Program-made: the position numbers and the translations under genes
Notes under the pieces: generated by a model
The model's input: the letters and a program-made list of their open reading frames with translations, nothing else
Databases searched by the model: none
Told to the model about the DNA's origin: nothing
In this document: positions 48,400 through 60,864 of the stretch, in pieces
Position numbering within the stretch: the stretch's first letter is position 1
How the letters are laid out: every line of letters starts with the position of its first letter
Source: Hermatobates lingyangjiaoensis
Taxonomy: Eukaryota; Arthropoda; Insecta; Hemiptera; Hermatobatidae
Assembly: GCA_026182355.1 (NCBI GenBank)
Contig: JAPFBL010000225.1
Coordinates: 434,001 to 498,000 of the forward strand
Direction of reading: 5' to 3'
Length of the DNA stretch: 64,000 bases

Positions 48400-49083
48400 G
48401 AGGGAGGTGCTGCGCCACTCGGCTAACTCCCTGCTATATACAGTTCATCTATGACAAAGTCATGACTGTCGAGCTTTAGGGAAGTGCTGCACCGCTCGGC
48501 TAAGTCCCTGCTATATACACATCATCCATGACAACTGCTATATACACATCATCCATGACAAAGTCATGACTGTCGAGTGTTAGGGAGGTACTGCGCCGCT
48601 CGGCTAAGTCCCTGCTATATACTCATCATCCATGACAACTGCTATATACACATCATCCATGACAAAGTCATGACTGTCGAGTGTTAGTGAGGTACTGCAC
48701 CGCTCGGCTAAGTCCCTGCTATATACACATCATCAATGACAAAGTCATGACTGTCGAGTGTTAGGGAAGTGCTCCGGCACTCGGCTAAGTCACTGCTATA
48801 TACACACCATCCATGACAAAGTCATGACTGTCGAGTGTTAGGGAAGTGCTGCGCCACTCGGCTAAGTCCCTGCTATATAGACATCATCCATGACAACTGC
48901 TATATACACATCATCCATGACAACTGCTATATACACATCATCCATGACAAAGTCATGACTGTCGAGTGTTAGGGAGGTACTGCACCGCTCGGCTAAGTCC
49001 CTGCTATATACACATCATCAATGACAAAGTCATGACTGTCGAGTGTTAGGGAAGTGCTGCGGAATCACTCGACTAAGTCCCTT
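48400..49083. repeat. Compound tandem repeat, about 83 bp with nested 27-bp duplications
   Basis: Units contain GGGAGGTACTGCGCCGCTCGG, CTAAGTCCCTGCTATATACAC and the palindrome CATGACAAAGTCATG. Several units have an extra TGCTATATACACATCATCCA block. Divergence between units is moderate. Confidence 0.88.
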
Positions 49084-49810
49084 TGCTATTTTATATAACT
49101 ACATGTATTTAACGCATCACATGAAAATATCGAAAGTCATAACTATCGAGCTTTATGATACAGAGGATTCTGTTTGCTGTAGCAAGTGGTCCAGTTTAGA
49201 CCTTTTTATTCTACACATGGTAAGAGCACCATCATTTTTTGTTTAGCAAGGAGAATGTAAGAAGCCTTTAAATGACTTATGAAATCGACAATAAAAATAC
49301 GGAATGGACCTTGACATGTAAGTACATAATTATATGAATACTGTCCTCTGATTTGTAAGAGTTCATATTACGTATAAATTCCGATGAAAGTTCGAAACCT
49401 TTTAAAATAATGTGGGAAAATTTTATCTCTTATATATAATTCTTTCCGTTTGCGGGTAATATTTTATATATATAACTACATGTATTTTAAACGCACAGAT
49501 AGAAAATAATTCGTAAAAGCATTGGTTTATAACATATTGTATGTAAAATATTACAATAATTTTGTTATAACTTTATGTGTTTTTATCAGTTAAATTTTTA
49601 TTTTAGCCATTCAATTGTATTTATTTATGAAATTTACAGATTTTAGGTTTACAATGGAGTTGAAAAATTACTTATGTTGCATAATTTGGCCACTATTATC
49701 AGAGGCTGTCGACTTTTGGTCTGGGGCCACACCTTTGAACACTATTCGTCAAAAAGTAACTGTGAAATGTAGAGCACCCTTATTGTACTTGACAAGAACT
49801 TTCTTTGCAG

Positions 49811-50046
49811 GTATGCTGAAGAAGATGCCAGGCGGACAACACCAGTGCCCGAGCTGCGGCAAATGCTACTCACACAAGTTCATCTTGAACCGGCATGTGC
49901 GGTACGAATGCGGCAAAGAGCCGCAGTTCGCCTGCCCCCTCTGTCCCTACAGGGCCAAGCAGAAGGGCACGCTCAAGTCCCACCTTGGCATTAGACATGG
50001 CGTCGTGTGGGGACCCGACTCCTGCCTCCTAGCCCTCTCCAAATAG
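49811..50046 (+). CDS. lola: lola-type alternative terminal exon, C2HC + C2H2 fingers
   Basis: The acceptor TTCTTTGCAG ends at 49810. There are 77 residues and a TAG stop at 50044-50046. A seven-residue N-terminal extension (LKKMPGG) precedes the fingers: C12, C15, H28, C33, then C41, C44, H57, H62. CGKCY … HKFILNRH … YECGKEPQF … RAKQKG makes it a close relative of the exons at 44443 and 32554. After the last His comes a 15-residue tail. The same frame stays open for 65 codons upstream of the acceptor with ATGs from 49615, but that stretch shows no lola motif. AATAAA at 50223-50228 is 177 bases past the stop. Confidence 0.93.
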
Positions 50047-50229
50047 CCGCTTTTTATAACGCATTTCTACTCGCCTTCACATCGTATTCCATAGAGTTTT
50101 GTTATTTCAAAAACAGTAATAATACCTTGTTTGCTGTTCACTCTTGTCTTTAATTCATATTATAATTCACAATATTGGTAGATAATTATGTTTCTGCCTG
50201 GATTTTATTCTTTATGGAAATCAATAAAG

Positions 50230-51800
50230 AAGTGTAATAAAAATAATCGAAGTTGAGTCTCAAGTAACAAGGATTTTGTTGTATGGTACGAAGGCTGACG
50301 CAAACTTTCTCAATTGTCGTGTATTCACAACTGCCCACACACCAGTTACAACATTGCGGCCCTAACCACAATGTAGTCAAACAACCTTATATAATTTCTC
50401 TCGACCGTTTAAATACATTTCCGACCTTGCCAAATATTAGTAAGTAGTTCTCATATTTCCCCTTGAGTCACAATCATTAAAGAAAATATCGTAATAAATA
50501 ATCAATTAAACCACCCACCTCTACTAAACAGTAGTTTCAGAAGTCCGATAAGTTACTCTAATAAGTTGTCTAAAGCCAATTCCTGTTAACTTCTGTGGTA
50601 CTGATTATTTTTTGAAATTTCCTCATAATTAATGACTGGTGAAACAGAAAACCGAGGATTTCCTCTAAATTTCCCCTCATTAGGACACTCTTTTCATTAA
50701 TTCAACTCCATTTTATCTTAAATCTTGTCTATCCAGTGTGGGACTTGGGATGTCTTTCTTACTTGGTTTTGAAGGGATATTTAAAAAAAAATATAATGAC
50801 AATTTTATGTATCTTTTCTTTCTATTTTCTTGCCTGTATTAATTTAATTTTTATTTAATTTATTTTAAGTAAATTTTATTTTTAAAATTTAAATTATTTA
50901 ATTTAATTTGCTTATGTTTTAATTAAAAAGATATTATAATTTGATTCTTGGAATGCATGGAATTTGAAGGTAATTTGATTTATGTAAGCCATATAGTTTC
51001 GGATGGTCTTAATCGAACGCTCGACGTTTAGTTTCTGGTATAATTTTGGTATTTCTGATTTATGGTATAATTCATGATTTTATAAAATAATAATTGCTTT
51101 TATACCATAATTTCCACCCATTTTTTTGAAAAGTATCTTTTATTACCTAAAATTTGTATAATATCGAAGTCATTCATAATAATTCGAAATTATAAATCGT
51201 AACCTGCTAAAGTTTTCTTTTTTTACAAAAAATTTCTAATTGAAAAAACTTAGCTCGTCCACCTCCTTGCTGTATTTAGTATGTGTAGAGTGGAAGACCT
51301 ATAAAAATAAATAATGTCATAGTAATTTGATCACATTCCATAATATGGAAGATTGATTATTGTTTACTTGAATTTCAACTGACATTGCTTAGAGTATTCT
51401 TTATTTATAACTCATTTAACTCCCTTACTTTCACGAATTCTGTACTTTATACCATTACTTTAAAATAAATATTGCGAGAGTTATGTAAAATGTTATGGAA
51501 TTCATGAAAAAATAAGCATATCAACGAATTTAAAATTTAACTTAAATAGTATTTCACTGAGTTATTGTTATTAACAACCAGTCAAATACATGTTAAATAA
51601 TCCATGAAAACTACAAACCTTTCTTTTGGTTTTCAATTTCTAATTTTTACGTAATTTGATTACGACAAGTCTAGAAGCATTAGTTTTAAGTTAAACCTGA
51701 CTTCATGAAGGCAAATGATTGTACCTTTTCATTTACGAAAGCTAATAAGTAATACAGTGTTTTCTGATTATACTTATTGAATATATGCATATTGTTAATA
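50230..51800 (+). other. Intron sequence, nothing recognised
   Basis: AT-rich, no supportable gene or repeat. Confidence 0.55.
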
Positions 51801-51811
51801 CCACTGAGGTT

Positions 51812-52057
51812 AGTATGATTTATATTAGAAATAGGTAAAACCGTCATACCTCGTAAGATGATCATGGAGTTGGAGCGCTTTCGGACGTTGTCCATCTTCG
51901 ATCGCAACAAACCTACTGAGCTGTTGTAACCAACCGCCTATATAACAGCTCAGTAGGTTTGTTGCGATCGAAAATGGACAACGTCCAAAAGCGCTCCAAC
52001 TCCAGGATCATCTTACGAGGTATGACGGTTTTACCTATTTCTAATATAAATCATACT
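51812..52057. repeat. Foldback repeat, family D (PLE-related)
   Basis: Near-perfect 246-bp inverted repeat with arms of about 115 bp and a small centre (TAACCAACCGCCTA region). The left arm has a minus-strand hammerhead-like motif (about 51868-51905, GAAA intact as TTTC); in the right arm the box has changed to CAAAAG. Outer text TACCACTGAGGTTAGTA matches the inner part of the PLE at 38830. Confidence 0.8.
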
Positions 52058-52745
52058 TATTGAAGTTGAGTGGGAGGTGTTTCAATGTACTGAGTTGTCC
52101 AAAAGTTGGTGAAATAGGTTTGGTAGAGTTATGCGGGGTTATAGGATGACATTGGAGATCTCTGTGAGCTTTGACTGAAGCGCCCAAAGCAAAGTCCACT
52201 TTCACAGGCCGTCTCTGAATTTTTATAGAGCAGTTATTTTAATTAATTTGTTAATCTCCAAGGCCTTTTCTTATTTCGACAGTCCCACTTGGCATAGCGA
52301 CAGCAATTCTCTTGACAAGAGTCAAGAAGTTAGGAAAAGGAGTTTTCTCCGTCAGAAGTATGTTAGTTGTTGAATGTGAGCAAAGGTTGTGCCCACTTTC
52401 TTTCACTATTACAAAGAGAGCAAAGTCTATTTGAACCGAAGCACATGGACAAAGACATAGCTGCAGTTGTTTGCCCTCCTCCTAGCAAAATTTGGTTCCT
52501 TATTTGACAGTACAGGTTTCTTAAAATCCACTGACCAAAGAGTTCCAAGCTGTACCTTAAGCAATGTTATAATCATTATTTCGTCAGAGAATTTTATTAG
52601 GTTCATTGATGTGGTTGGTGTCACTATTCAAAACAGCATGAAATGAGCTCGAGTTCGAGTTTACTGCTGCATAGAGCTTCCATTGGTAAGGTAGTTTGCA
52701 TTGTTGTTTCCGTTACTCCTATTAAATTTAAACTTTCTATTGGAT

Positions 52746-53101
52746 GGACCTGAGAGAAAGCTAGCTCATTCAGTGTCAACTCATCTGGGTTATAATTCAT
52801 ATTGCACTCAACCTCTGGACCTGAGAGAAAGCTAGCTCATTCAGTGTCAACTCATCTGGGTTATAATTCATATTGCACTCAACCTCTGGACCTGAGAGAA
52901 AGCTAGCTCATTCAGTGTCAACTCATCTGGGTTATAATTCATATTGCACTCAACCTCTGGACCTGAGAGAAAGCTAGCTCATTCAGTGTCAACTCATCTG
53001 GGTTATAATTCATATTGCACTCAACCTCTGGACCTGAGAGAAAGCTAGCTCATTCAGTGTCAACTCATCTGGGTTATAATTCATACTGCACTCAACCTCT
53101 G
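52746..53101. repeat. 71-bp tandem repeat, 5 copies
   Basis: GGACCTGAG starts at 52746, 52817, 52888, 52959 and 53030. Units are identical except one base in the last. No recognised function. Confidence 0.95.
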
Positions 53102-54021
53102 GGTAGCCAACTAGGAATAGAGTCCAAGTATTTATGTTGATGCTTCTGTAATTCCAGTTATACCTCCATATAAAACCAATAAATTTTTCTTTAAATAAAG
53201 CAGCATATATAATTACATATAGGTAATATTTTATTAAAGAACTTACAATACAGTATCAGTGGATGCACTTCAAATACAAATACAGTTGATCATACTTATA
53301 CCAGCTATAGAAAACCATTAGATTATGGAAAATTTACTTTCAATTTTGATTAATTTGATTGTTTTCAAGATTCAGAATTAAGTTAATGAATGAATGTATA
53401 GGGCTTGCTAGTAATAATAGTGGCAAAGAATTGTTAAAGGACTCGTTGTTATAGATTTATTATTTACAATCTTCCAACCCACGAGCGAGAGCCATCCCTT
53501 TGGCCATCACGAACTTTACACGTGAAGGAGTCATCATTATTATTCATTAGGTTTTCTGAATTACAACAGAACATATAACACAAACTCCATTGTTACAATA
53601 TAACAATAAAGGAAACGCTATTCCAACTACAATCCATCTGCTCTTCGATCTCTGACTTAATATGCATCCCTTTTAGCTCTGTAGTTCTCTATCAGTTCCT
53701 ATGTCAGTATGACTTATTTAATAATATTAAAAAAAAATTAAAAAAAGGAAATCTTCACGTTAGAGAAATTTAAAAAAAGTAATACATTTCAAATATGTAG
53801 TCTTCTCTTCCAGGAACATTTATTTATCAGAAATGGAGGAGATAGAAGGGGTCGTCAGTTCAATAACTCTATATTTTTTGGTAACCAAATGTGAACTTAA
53901 TTACGCGGTTTGAAATTCACTATTAACAAAACTAATTTTATATAAAAACTTGTTTTTATTTTCTCACTGTTTTAATTTTGAGTTGAAAACTAGGCAATTA
54001 TTCGTAGGGTATTGCATAACC

Positions 54022-54792
54022 CAGTGGTTTTCAACCTGTGATCCGCGGATCACTGGTGATCCGTGACGTTTGCCCAGGGGATCCGCAAGACCTACAGATT
54101 CACAATGTGCAATTAATGTATTATCAATGTGTACACGTCAATGTAAGTACAGTAGCACACTATCAATGTAATTAGTGCATGTTATCAAGATAACTCGTCG
54201 TTCAATCTAAAACCAGCAACTTTCGGTAACGTTAGGGAAGAACTGCGAGCCAAAATTTGAGTCGGACAGTTCAGTTATGATGACGACCTACGTCATTTAA
54301 TTGAAACATTTAATTTAGCCAATACGTGACGCTCTGATTATTTACTTCTTGATCTGGACTCATTTTGGATTTTAACTACAAAAGAATATCCATCAATCTC
54401 GAATAAGGCTCTGCGCATTCTCCTACAGTTTTCTACATCATACCTGTGTGAAATAGGATTTTCCACCATGACGAACATTAAAAGTGAGAAAAGAAATAAA
54501 CTACTAGCACTTGAAGAAGAGATGCGTGTATGTCTTTCTAAAACCAGGCCAAACTTTCCAGTTCTGTTCAAAAATCACCAAGGACAAATTTCACATTAAT
54601 TTGTAATTCTCTTGAATAAAAAAATTCAGATAGTACTGTATTGTGTTTTTGTGTTTATAAGCCGTTTTTATTTCATTAAAAAAACTTATATATATATATA
54701 TATTATATATGTATATTTATGTACAAGGGGATCCGCAAGAATAAATAAGCTCCTCGGCGGATCCGCGCCTGCAAAAAGGTTGAAAAGCACTG
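54022..54792 (+). mobile_element. hAT transposon, internally deleted, with 8-bp target duplication
   Basis: The ends are CAGTGGTTTTCAACC and, on the other strand, CAGTGCTTTTCAACC. The perfect target duplication GCATAACC occurs at 54014-54021 and 54793-54800. It is 771 bp and retains only the last part of a transposase gene. Confidence 0.93.
54330..54599 (+). pseudogene. hAT transposase C-terminal (dimerisation) region
   Basis: An open frame of 89 residues follows a stop at 54327-54329 and ends at TAA 54597-54599. It reads DSFWILTTKEYPSISNKALR … FSTSYLCEIGFSTM … IKSEKRN … LRVCLS-like text, the hallmark hAT dimerisation domain of the ZBED/Buster-type group. The catalytic part and the BED finger are missing, so it is a fragment inside a deletion derivative. 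Confidence 0.88.
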
Positions 54793-55229
54793 GCATAACC
54801 AGTGAAAATAAGAATCGGTTGAAAGAATCATGTTTCCAAAAGTTTTTCCCTCGCAGTCGATAGACTTGACTTAAGGGCCAGTTGTTTAGTCCCTAAGGAC
54901 GTTTTATTATGGAATATCTCATTATTCTCCATTATTAGATTTACTAATGTAATTAGACCCAATGATTTTTCTCTTGTAACTAAGGCAACAGATGTGAAAA
55001 CGGCCCTTCAGGTTATTTACAGTTGTTTTGTTTTATTTATATTACATATAATTGATATGATTGTATATTTATATTATATGTATTTTCTTTAGTAATTGTA
55101 GTTACGATAGAAAAAAAAAAACAAAAAATTGTTCCTTTATTTATATTTACCTGTGTGATATTAATGTATTTTTGTACAAATACAGTTTTAATTTAAAAGA
55201 GTTGTTATTCTTTTGTTTTTATCTTTTAA

Positions 55230-55520
55230 TGTTACTTTACACTAAAATTATAGTTATCATGAAAAAATTTGATTTTCATATTTCGACAGATTTACATGTT
55301 TTAAGAAAGCTGAAGTCCATTTTTGATTTATTTTTGATGTTGGTAGACGTGTTTCTAAAATTTTCTGGACACGCCACATTGTTTGATGGTATCATATTAA
55401 TATTTTAAACGAAAATAGGCCCCATAGTATAGATGTGCCCATTGTTTTTGTGTAACATTGCATTATGGGGTAGTCGGTTTTACAGCAAAAATGTAATTTT
55501 AGGCATTTTTCCTTTATGAA
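55230..55520 (+). repeat. Dispersed repeat, family K, copy 2 (diverged)
   Basis: ATAGTTATCATGAAAAAATT, TTTACATGTTTTAAG and the stretch ending GGCCCCATAGTATAGATGTG match the other two copies at 17826 and 63735 with many changes; the TGGG-rich run is absent. Confidence 0.55.
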
Positions 55521-55699
55521 AAAGTAACACTAGAATGTTAAAATTTTAAGATTTTATGCACCAACTACAGTATTACCTTAAAAAAATTCAGATATTTTTG
55601 ATAAGTGAAAAGATCACTTTTGCAATCAAATGAAAAAAAATTGACTTATGGTTTTGATTTCGAATTTACCTTTTTTTCTCAAAATGGCCTGAAAATAAA

Positions 55700-57420
55700 G
55701 GAGTGATATGATACATGTTTATGATTTTTAAAAGTATATTTACAATAAACGAATAAATATAAAACCATAAAATTTCGTTAAAAAAATCAACCTAATTTTT
55801 TATATTTTATTAGCAAACAAATAAATTTCTTGTTCTTTTAAAAATTTGAGATTCTTTCAGTTTTTCTCTTCTAGTTCTTTTTCTCTTCGTAAAAGCCCCA
55901 ATTTTTGTTTTGTTTTAGTGCTCTAGAGTTTGTAGTAAAGAAACAAAAAATGTTATCTAAAACCCTCATTTCGCCTAAAAAGTGACCCTCCGTGATTATT
56001 ATTATTATTATGGTTGAAAAATAATGCGGCCAATTACATTAGGCAACCCTTTTTTGTATAGATATAAATTTGATTCATTAAGCAGTGTGCCTGTAGCGTA
56101 CCGCCAACGTCCATCCAAAAAGCACAAAAAAATTTTAGAGAATCTCAAAATATGTAAATACAACAGAATCTCAGTATCCATGTTTTACTTGATCTCTATA
56201 CTTTATTGATAAAGTATATTTCAAGTAAATCTAGGTGGCCACCAACGACAATACAACTATAAATTAAACTTGGAATAATGGATAACCTGCTGAATTTTAG
56301 GGTTATCCATTATTAGAAATGAGTCAAACATAATTTTGGTTTTAAGGCAATAAATAGAAGAAATTTTAAAAGTTAATGTGATATGCAATAATAATAATTT
56401 TCTAAAACTATAAAAGCTAACACGAAATAATCATTTTTTTTTATGATGTTCTCCATAATGAAGAATATGTTGTCTAGGGAATGTGTTGAAATAAGTCTAT
56501 TTTTCAGATATATTTCCTCGGTGTGATTAAGAAGTCGGTTGTTTTTGGGTAATATTGGATAAGAAAGTACTATTTCATTTTTAACGGCAGTACGGCTTCT
56601 CCTTCGTAACCACATCTGAAACATGATGATTGAAGAAACATAAAATTCTATATTAAGTAATATCTTGAGCAAATATTTAATGAGCTTGCAATTTGCAAGG
56701 ATAATTTAATAATATTACATGTTATATTATTATAACTATGAATTAGTAACTATTACGTACTGTAATATGAAAAGGTTTTGGTAAATACATCTTCAAAAGG
56801 GACATTTTCCTAGCAGACGGGTAAATCAACAGAATCAGCTCTAAAAATTTTGGTTGACAAAAAATGGGACTGTAACTGAACCTAACCTGACCTAGATGTT
56901 TTAATTAAAAAACTATAGAATCAATTACAACAATCTAAAGCAAAGATAATTAGTGCTTGTATAGGAACAACGACACTTTTACACTTTACACTTTAATGTA
57001 TATACACCGCTTTTATCATATATATATTATTTTTACAGTCCATTCCCCTATTTATTATTTGTTTTATTGTATTATTAGTTTTGAAACCTCCTTTACATTA
57101 TGTTGGTTTATTAACTTAGCAATTTTATTACTGACTTCCCCTAAATATGTTAAAGATGTATATTTATTAATAATAATAATAATAATTTATACACAAAAAT
57201 ACTGATAACCTAATAACGAACAAATTAAGCACCAGGCAGACATAATATTTAAACCAATAAAAAACATGAAAAGACGACAGGACGGACAGGGCATGGATGA
57301 CTTAAAGTTTAAAAGACAAAAAACAGATTAAACAAAATAAAATAAAACTATTAGGTAGGAAATTTATGCGTTTATATTGACACCATTGAGTTAAAATAGG
57401 TATTTATATTCGTGATTTTA
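55700..57420 (+). other. Intron sequence, nothing recognised
   Basis: AT-rich with short (ATT)n / (TAA)n tracts; no gene. Confidence 0.55.
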
Positions 57421-57432
57421 GAAGGTTACATT

Positions 57433-57476
57433 AGTCCCATTGATGATGCAGCCATTGCGAAACCGGTCGGGCGACT
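57433..57476 (+). ncRNA. Small hammerhead-like motif, family I
   Basis: AGTCCC (stem I), TTGATGA, extra T, hairpin GCA…TGC, GAAA, loopless stem III ACCGGT, C at the cleavage position, then GGG-C-GACT, complementary to AGTCCC with one bulge. This is the longest stem I in the set. It is followed by AGGTATGAC, as in families D and E. Confidence 0.5.
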
Positions 57477-57969
57477 TCACCAGCGATAGACCAGGTATGA
57501 CTGTTAATAATGATATCTTACCTACTAGATAGTCTAACTCTAACTAATCAATGCCGGGATACGTACTTCATAAGTAGATACAACTTCATATAAGCACAAC
57601 AAGAATATCAAGTTGTGCTTGTTATTATAAGCAGGAATGCTTGATGGTACTGAATTTGAGTGCATGCTGTATGCTCTTCAATTGGTAATTGATAAATGCA
57701 AATGAATGCTAAATCTACATGTTTTGGATTGCCAAACTGATATTACTGCCGCGATGTAACAATAGCATTGCATTAATCAGGTTGACTGATAATCTAGAAC
57801 CATGATTTCAAATATTTATAACTGACAAAATAGCTATAGTCCAATTAAAATGAGTGGAATCATTAATGGTTATCTACAAGTTTTATGTTACGCCTAACAG
57901 GTAGGGACATTAGAATAAAAGGAAAACTGAATTGATGTCAGCTATTTGATATACTCATACTTATTTATA

Positions 57970-58093
57970 AAAAGATTTCACATAAACACGTTAAATAACA
58001 ATCAATGATCAAACCACAATAAGAAATGCGAAAACAAGTCTAAGATCCTTTCAACCGTAACAAGCGGTCTTCGTCAGAGTCAAAAACCCAATA
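57970..58093. repeat. Half of a family-C foldback
   Basis: A single left arm (AAAAAGATTTCACATAAACA … CAAAAACCCAA) without its inverted partner, showing that arms also exist alone. Confidence 0.75.
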
Positions 58094-58379
58094 TACTTTT
58101 ACTAGTAATGTTTTTTTCTTAATATGTCATGAATTTTGACATTGATGACAAGGTTTCAAAATTTATAGTCCTCTTTACTTTAGTGTCACTTTGTCTCATA
58201 TATTCAAATTAGAAATCTGTTTTGCCTATGATGAAATTTAAAAAGAATTTTACTACTAGAAGTACCTTTTTTTAAAAAAACCATTTTTAATTTTACTGAT
58301 ATTACTATATTATTCTTTGACCTGATTCAATTTTGAAGTTAATTTACAACAGAAGTGATTTTTTTGTTAATTATATGTG

Positions 58380-58870
58380 CAAATCATTATGCATGGGGTT
58401 GTGCAAAACCATCCAATATTCATAGAATACAATCATTGCAATCTAAAATCCTCCGCACTATCACAAATGCTCCGTATTACGTCAAAAACTACACCCTTCA
58501 TAAAGACTTAAAAATTCCATTCATCCAATGAATGGAATAATAATTCATCCAATGACTTATAATGATCCTCTGATCGTTATAAGTCATTTCACAACAACCT
58601 TTCCTCTCACCCAAATCCATTTGTACAAATCCTTGCTTCCTCCTCACCTTCCCAGAACCCACCAAGACGACTCAAGAGAAAATGGCCCAGGGATCTACTG
58701 TTACAATAATATACTTAAAAAACAAAAAACAAAGAGAGAAGTTGAACCAGTGGGTTTCATTCTTTGCTCATGTGCATCGATGTCATTGTGTAATCTATTA
58801 ATACATATGCATGTTACGCATAATATGCGTAGTTGTTTGTATATTTGTAAATAAAGATGATAAAAAAAAA
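58380..58870 (+). mobile_element. Jockey-like non-LTR retrotransposon 3' end
   Basis: Plus-strand frames encode WGCAKPSNIHRIQSLQSKIL and NAPYYVKNYTLHKDLKIP (from about 58396), then, after a frame change, SSHPNPFVQ … RRLKRKWPRDL and a stop near 58705. This is the characteristic end of Jockey-type reverse transcriptase ORF2. A short 3' UTR ends in an A-run at about 58861-58870. It is 5'-truncated with an internal frameshift. Confidence 0.85.
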
Positions 58871-58874
58871 TCAA

Positions 58875-60055
58875 TATGCAATAAGATGATGCTTTGTGGT
58901 ATGTACGAGTATATAAATGAAATGCTTCGCCTTGATATCATATTGATGGGTTGATTCTTTCGACGGGTACCACACATTGAACTGAGTTGGGACCGACCGA
59001 ATTACGTCCTCTTCCATGGACGACATAATCTACTCCAGAACCATTTCCAAAAATTTTGCCGTCTCCCCCATGAAAAGTCTAGATATTCTCTACAACAGAC
59101 AAGCATGGTGTTAGGTCACTAATCACCTGACTGCTAAGTAGGAGTGAGCAAGATAGTTTATATTTGCAGCCCCTTACTTTCGTTAGTAGCCCCTGAGATT
59201 CGAAGGGGGAAGCCAATATATGAAGACTTTCATTGCTCTCAGCAAAATTATGTAAGTTATTCATCATTCTATTAACTTGTTAAATATATACACAATTTAT
59301 TTCATCAGATTTAGAACAATGTTAAAGTTTTAAATGAGGACTGATGAGCTGAGTCATATGGGCTTTGTTAACTTATGACTTCCTCATTGCGTTCTATGAA
59401 TTCTGTTTTCCATGAATTCAAAGACACTTAAAGATCACACCACCAGTATTCATCAGGTTAAGCTAAACAGAGAAATCATAGGCACAAATATGTAAAGTTA
59501 TATTACATTCATAAATATCAATAGAGGCTTCGATATGGTCAGCACTCTATTTCAAAGAAAAAACATCACCCTTAAGTAACCTAGCTCCGAAATATAACGA
59601 TATATTTATTGAAGTTGCGCTCTGGGACTACTCGCTCAGAGATGAAAATTAAACGTGACACTAGTTAGATAACCTGCGTAGACGTCAATCTACTTTACTC
59701 GTACTATTGTTTTTTTTGGCGTTGATCAATATTTTCTTTATGAATTCTCAATAGTTTAGTACGTCTTCTTGTAAGAATTTTATTTAGCCTGGTAATGTGA
59801 ATGTGTACCGAAAGATGTCGCGATCATTTTAATGTGTTCATAATGATTATGTATGAAAAGTTTCTTGAACCATCTATGAAACAAAAATCGAGCACTCTTG
59901 CTTCACACTCTGACAGAGCACCTTCTATTAAAGGTAAAATAGATAACTTAACCAAAAAAGATCATGTGTTTTATTTCGTTGGTATATTGATATATTTAAA
60001 AAAAATAAATAAATAATCCAAACCAGATGATAACTAAAAACTAAAAATCAAAATA
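58875..60055 (+). other. Intron sequence, nothing recognised
   Basis: No recognised coding or repeat structure. Confidence 0.5.
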
Positions 60056-60059
60056 ACTA

Positions 60060-60222
60060 AATAAAATCAAAATAATAATATCAGGATAGCAGTGGACTTG
60101 ACAGATAACCAACCCCCTATATAAACAGTTCAGTAGGTTTGTTGCGATCGAAGATGGACAACGTCCGAAAGCGCTCCAACAACTCTAAGATCATCTTGCG
60201 AGGTATGACGGTTTTACCTATT
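60060..60222. repeat. Family-D arm (left member of a nested foldback)
   Basis: Contains GTTG 60141-60144, the GAAGA box, GGAC-AAC-GTCC, GAAA, AGCGCT, C and CAAC 60177-60180 in order, then CGAGGTATGACGG. Its inverted partner (60629-60745) lies inside the loop of the family-F foldback. Confidence 0.7.
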
Positions 60223-60437
60223 TTTAATACTTTATGATAGTTGGAGTGTAAACACTTATTTTTAACTTATGTTATAAAGTGTAAACACTTGACACTTATT
60301 TTATTGTTTCCAACTACTGTGACATTAGAACCCTAAGTGCTCAAATTGAGAAAAGATAAAAGTAGAATTTATGTTAATGGTAATCGTAGTAATTTAATAA
60401 TTTGAAAATCATTCTCTCTATATGGATATTGAATGTT

Positions 60438-60439
<2 letters not shown>

Positions 60440-60469
<30 letters not shown>
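60440..60469. repeat. (TA)n microsatellite
   Basis: Left border of the family-F foldback. Confidence 0.9.
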
Positions 60470-60470
<1 letters not shown>

Positions 60471-60500
60471 GGTACTGTTTTCTTGACCACTAAATATTAA

Positions 60501-60864
60501 CAAACACTTTTTCTTCTTCTCGGAGTTTGGTCAGGGTAAATATATGGAATCACCTTTTTGCCAACGTTTCGTCTTTATTTTAAGACATCCTCAGGGCTAT
60601 AAACTAACAAAAAAAAACAATAAACAACAGCTTTCGGACGTTGTCCATCTTCGATTGCAACAAACCTACTGAGCTGTTATATAGGGGGATGGTTATCTGT
60701 CAAGTGCACTGCTGTCCTAATATTATTATTTTGATTTTATTTATTGTTTTTTTTTTGTTATTTTATAGCCCTGAGGATGTCTTAAAATAAAGACGAAACG
60801 TTGGCAAAAAGGTGATTCCATATATTTACCCTGATCAAACTCCGAGAAGAAGAAAAAGTGTTTG
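60501..60864. repeat. Foldback repeat, family F, with a family-D arm inserted in its loop
   Basis: Arms at about 60501-60628 and 60736-60864 are inverted copies (CAAACACTTTTTCTTCTTCT / its complement). The loop holds the right-hand family-D arm. Each F arm carries a hammerhead-like motif (60560-60597 minus; 60768-60805 plus). Confidence 0.8.
60768..60805 (+). ncRNA. Small hammerhead-like motif, family F
   Basis: GCC 60768-60770, intact box CTGAGGA 60771-60777, extra T, hairpin GTCTT…AAGAC (60779-60794), GAAA 60795-60798, loopless stem III ACGT, T 60802 at the cleavage position, GGC 60803-60805 pairing with GCC. It has the best-kept core box, together with the element at 1793. Confidence 0.5.

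Noticed and set aside
47145..49083. CRISPR-like array
   Set aside because: Whole units repeat without unique spacers, and the DNA is eukaryotic.
52363..52624. Minus-strand frame with a Cys-rich end as a possible retrotransposon tail
   Set aside because: The resemblance to RT tail motifs is too weak to support without a search.
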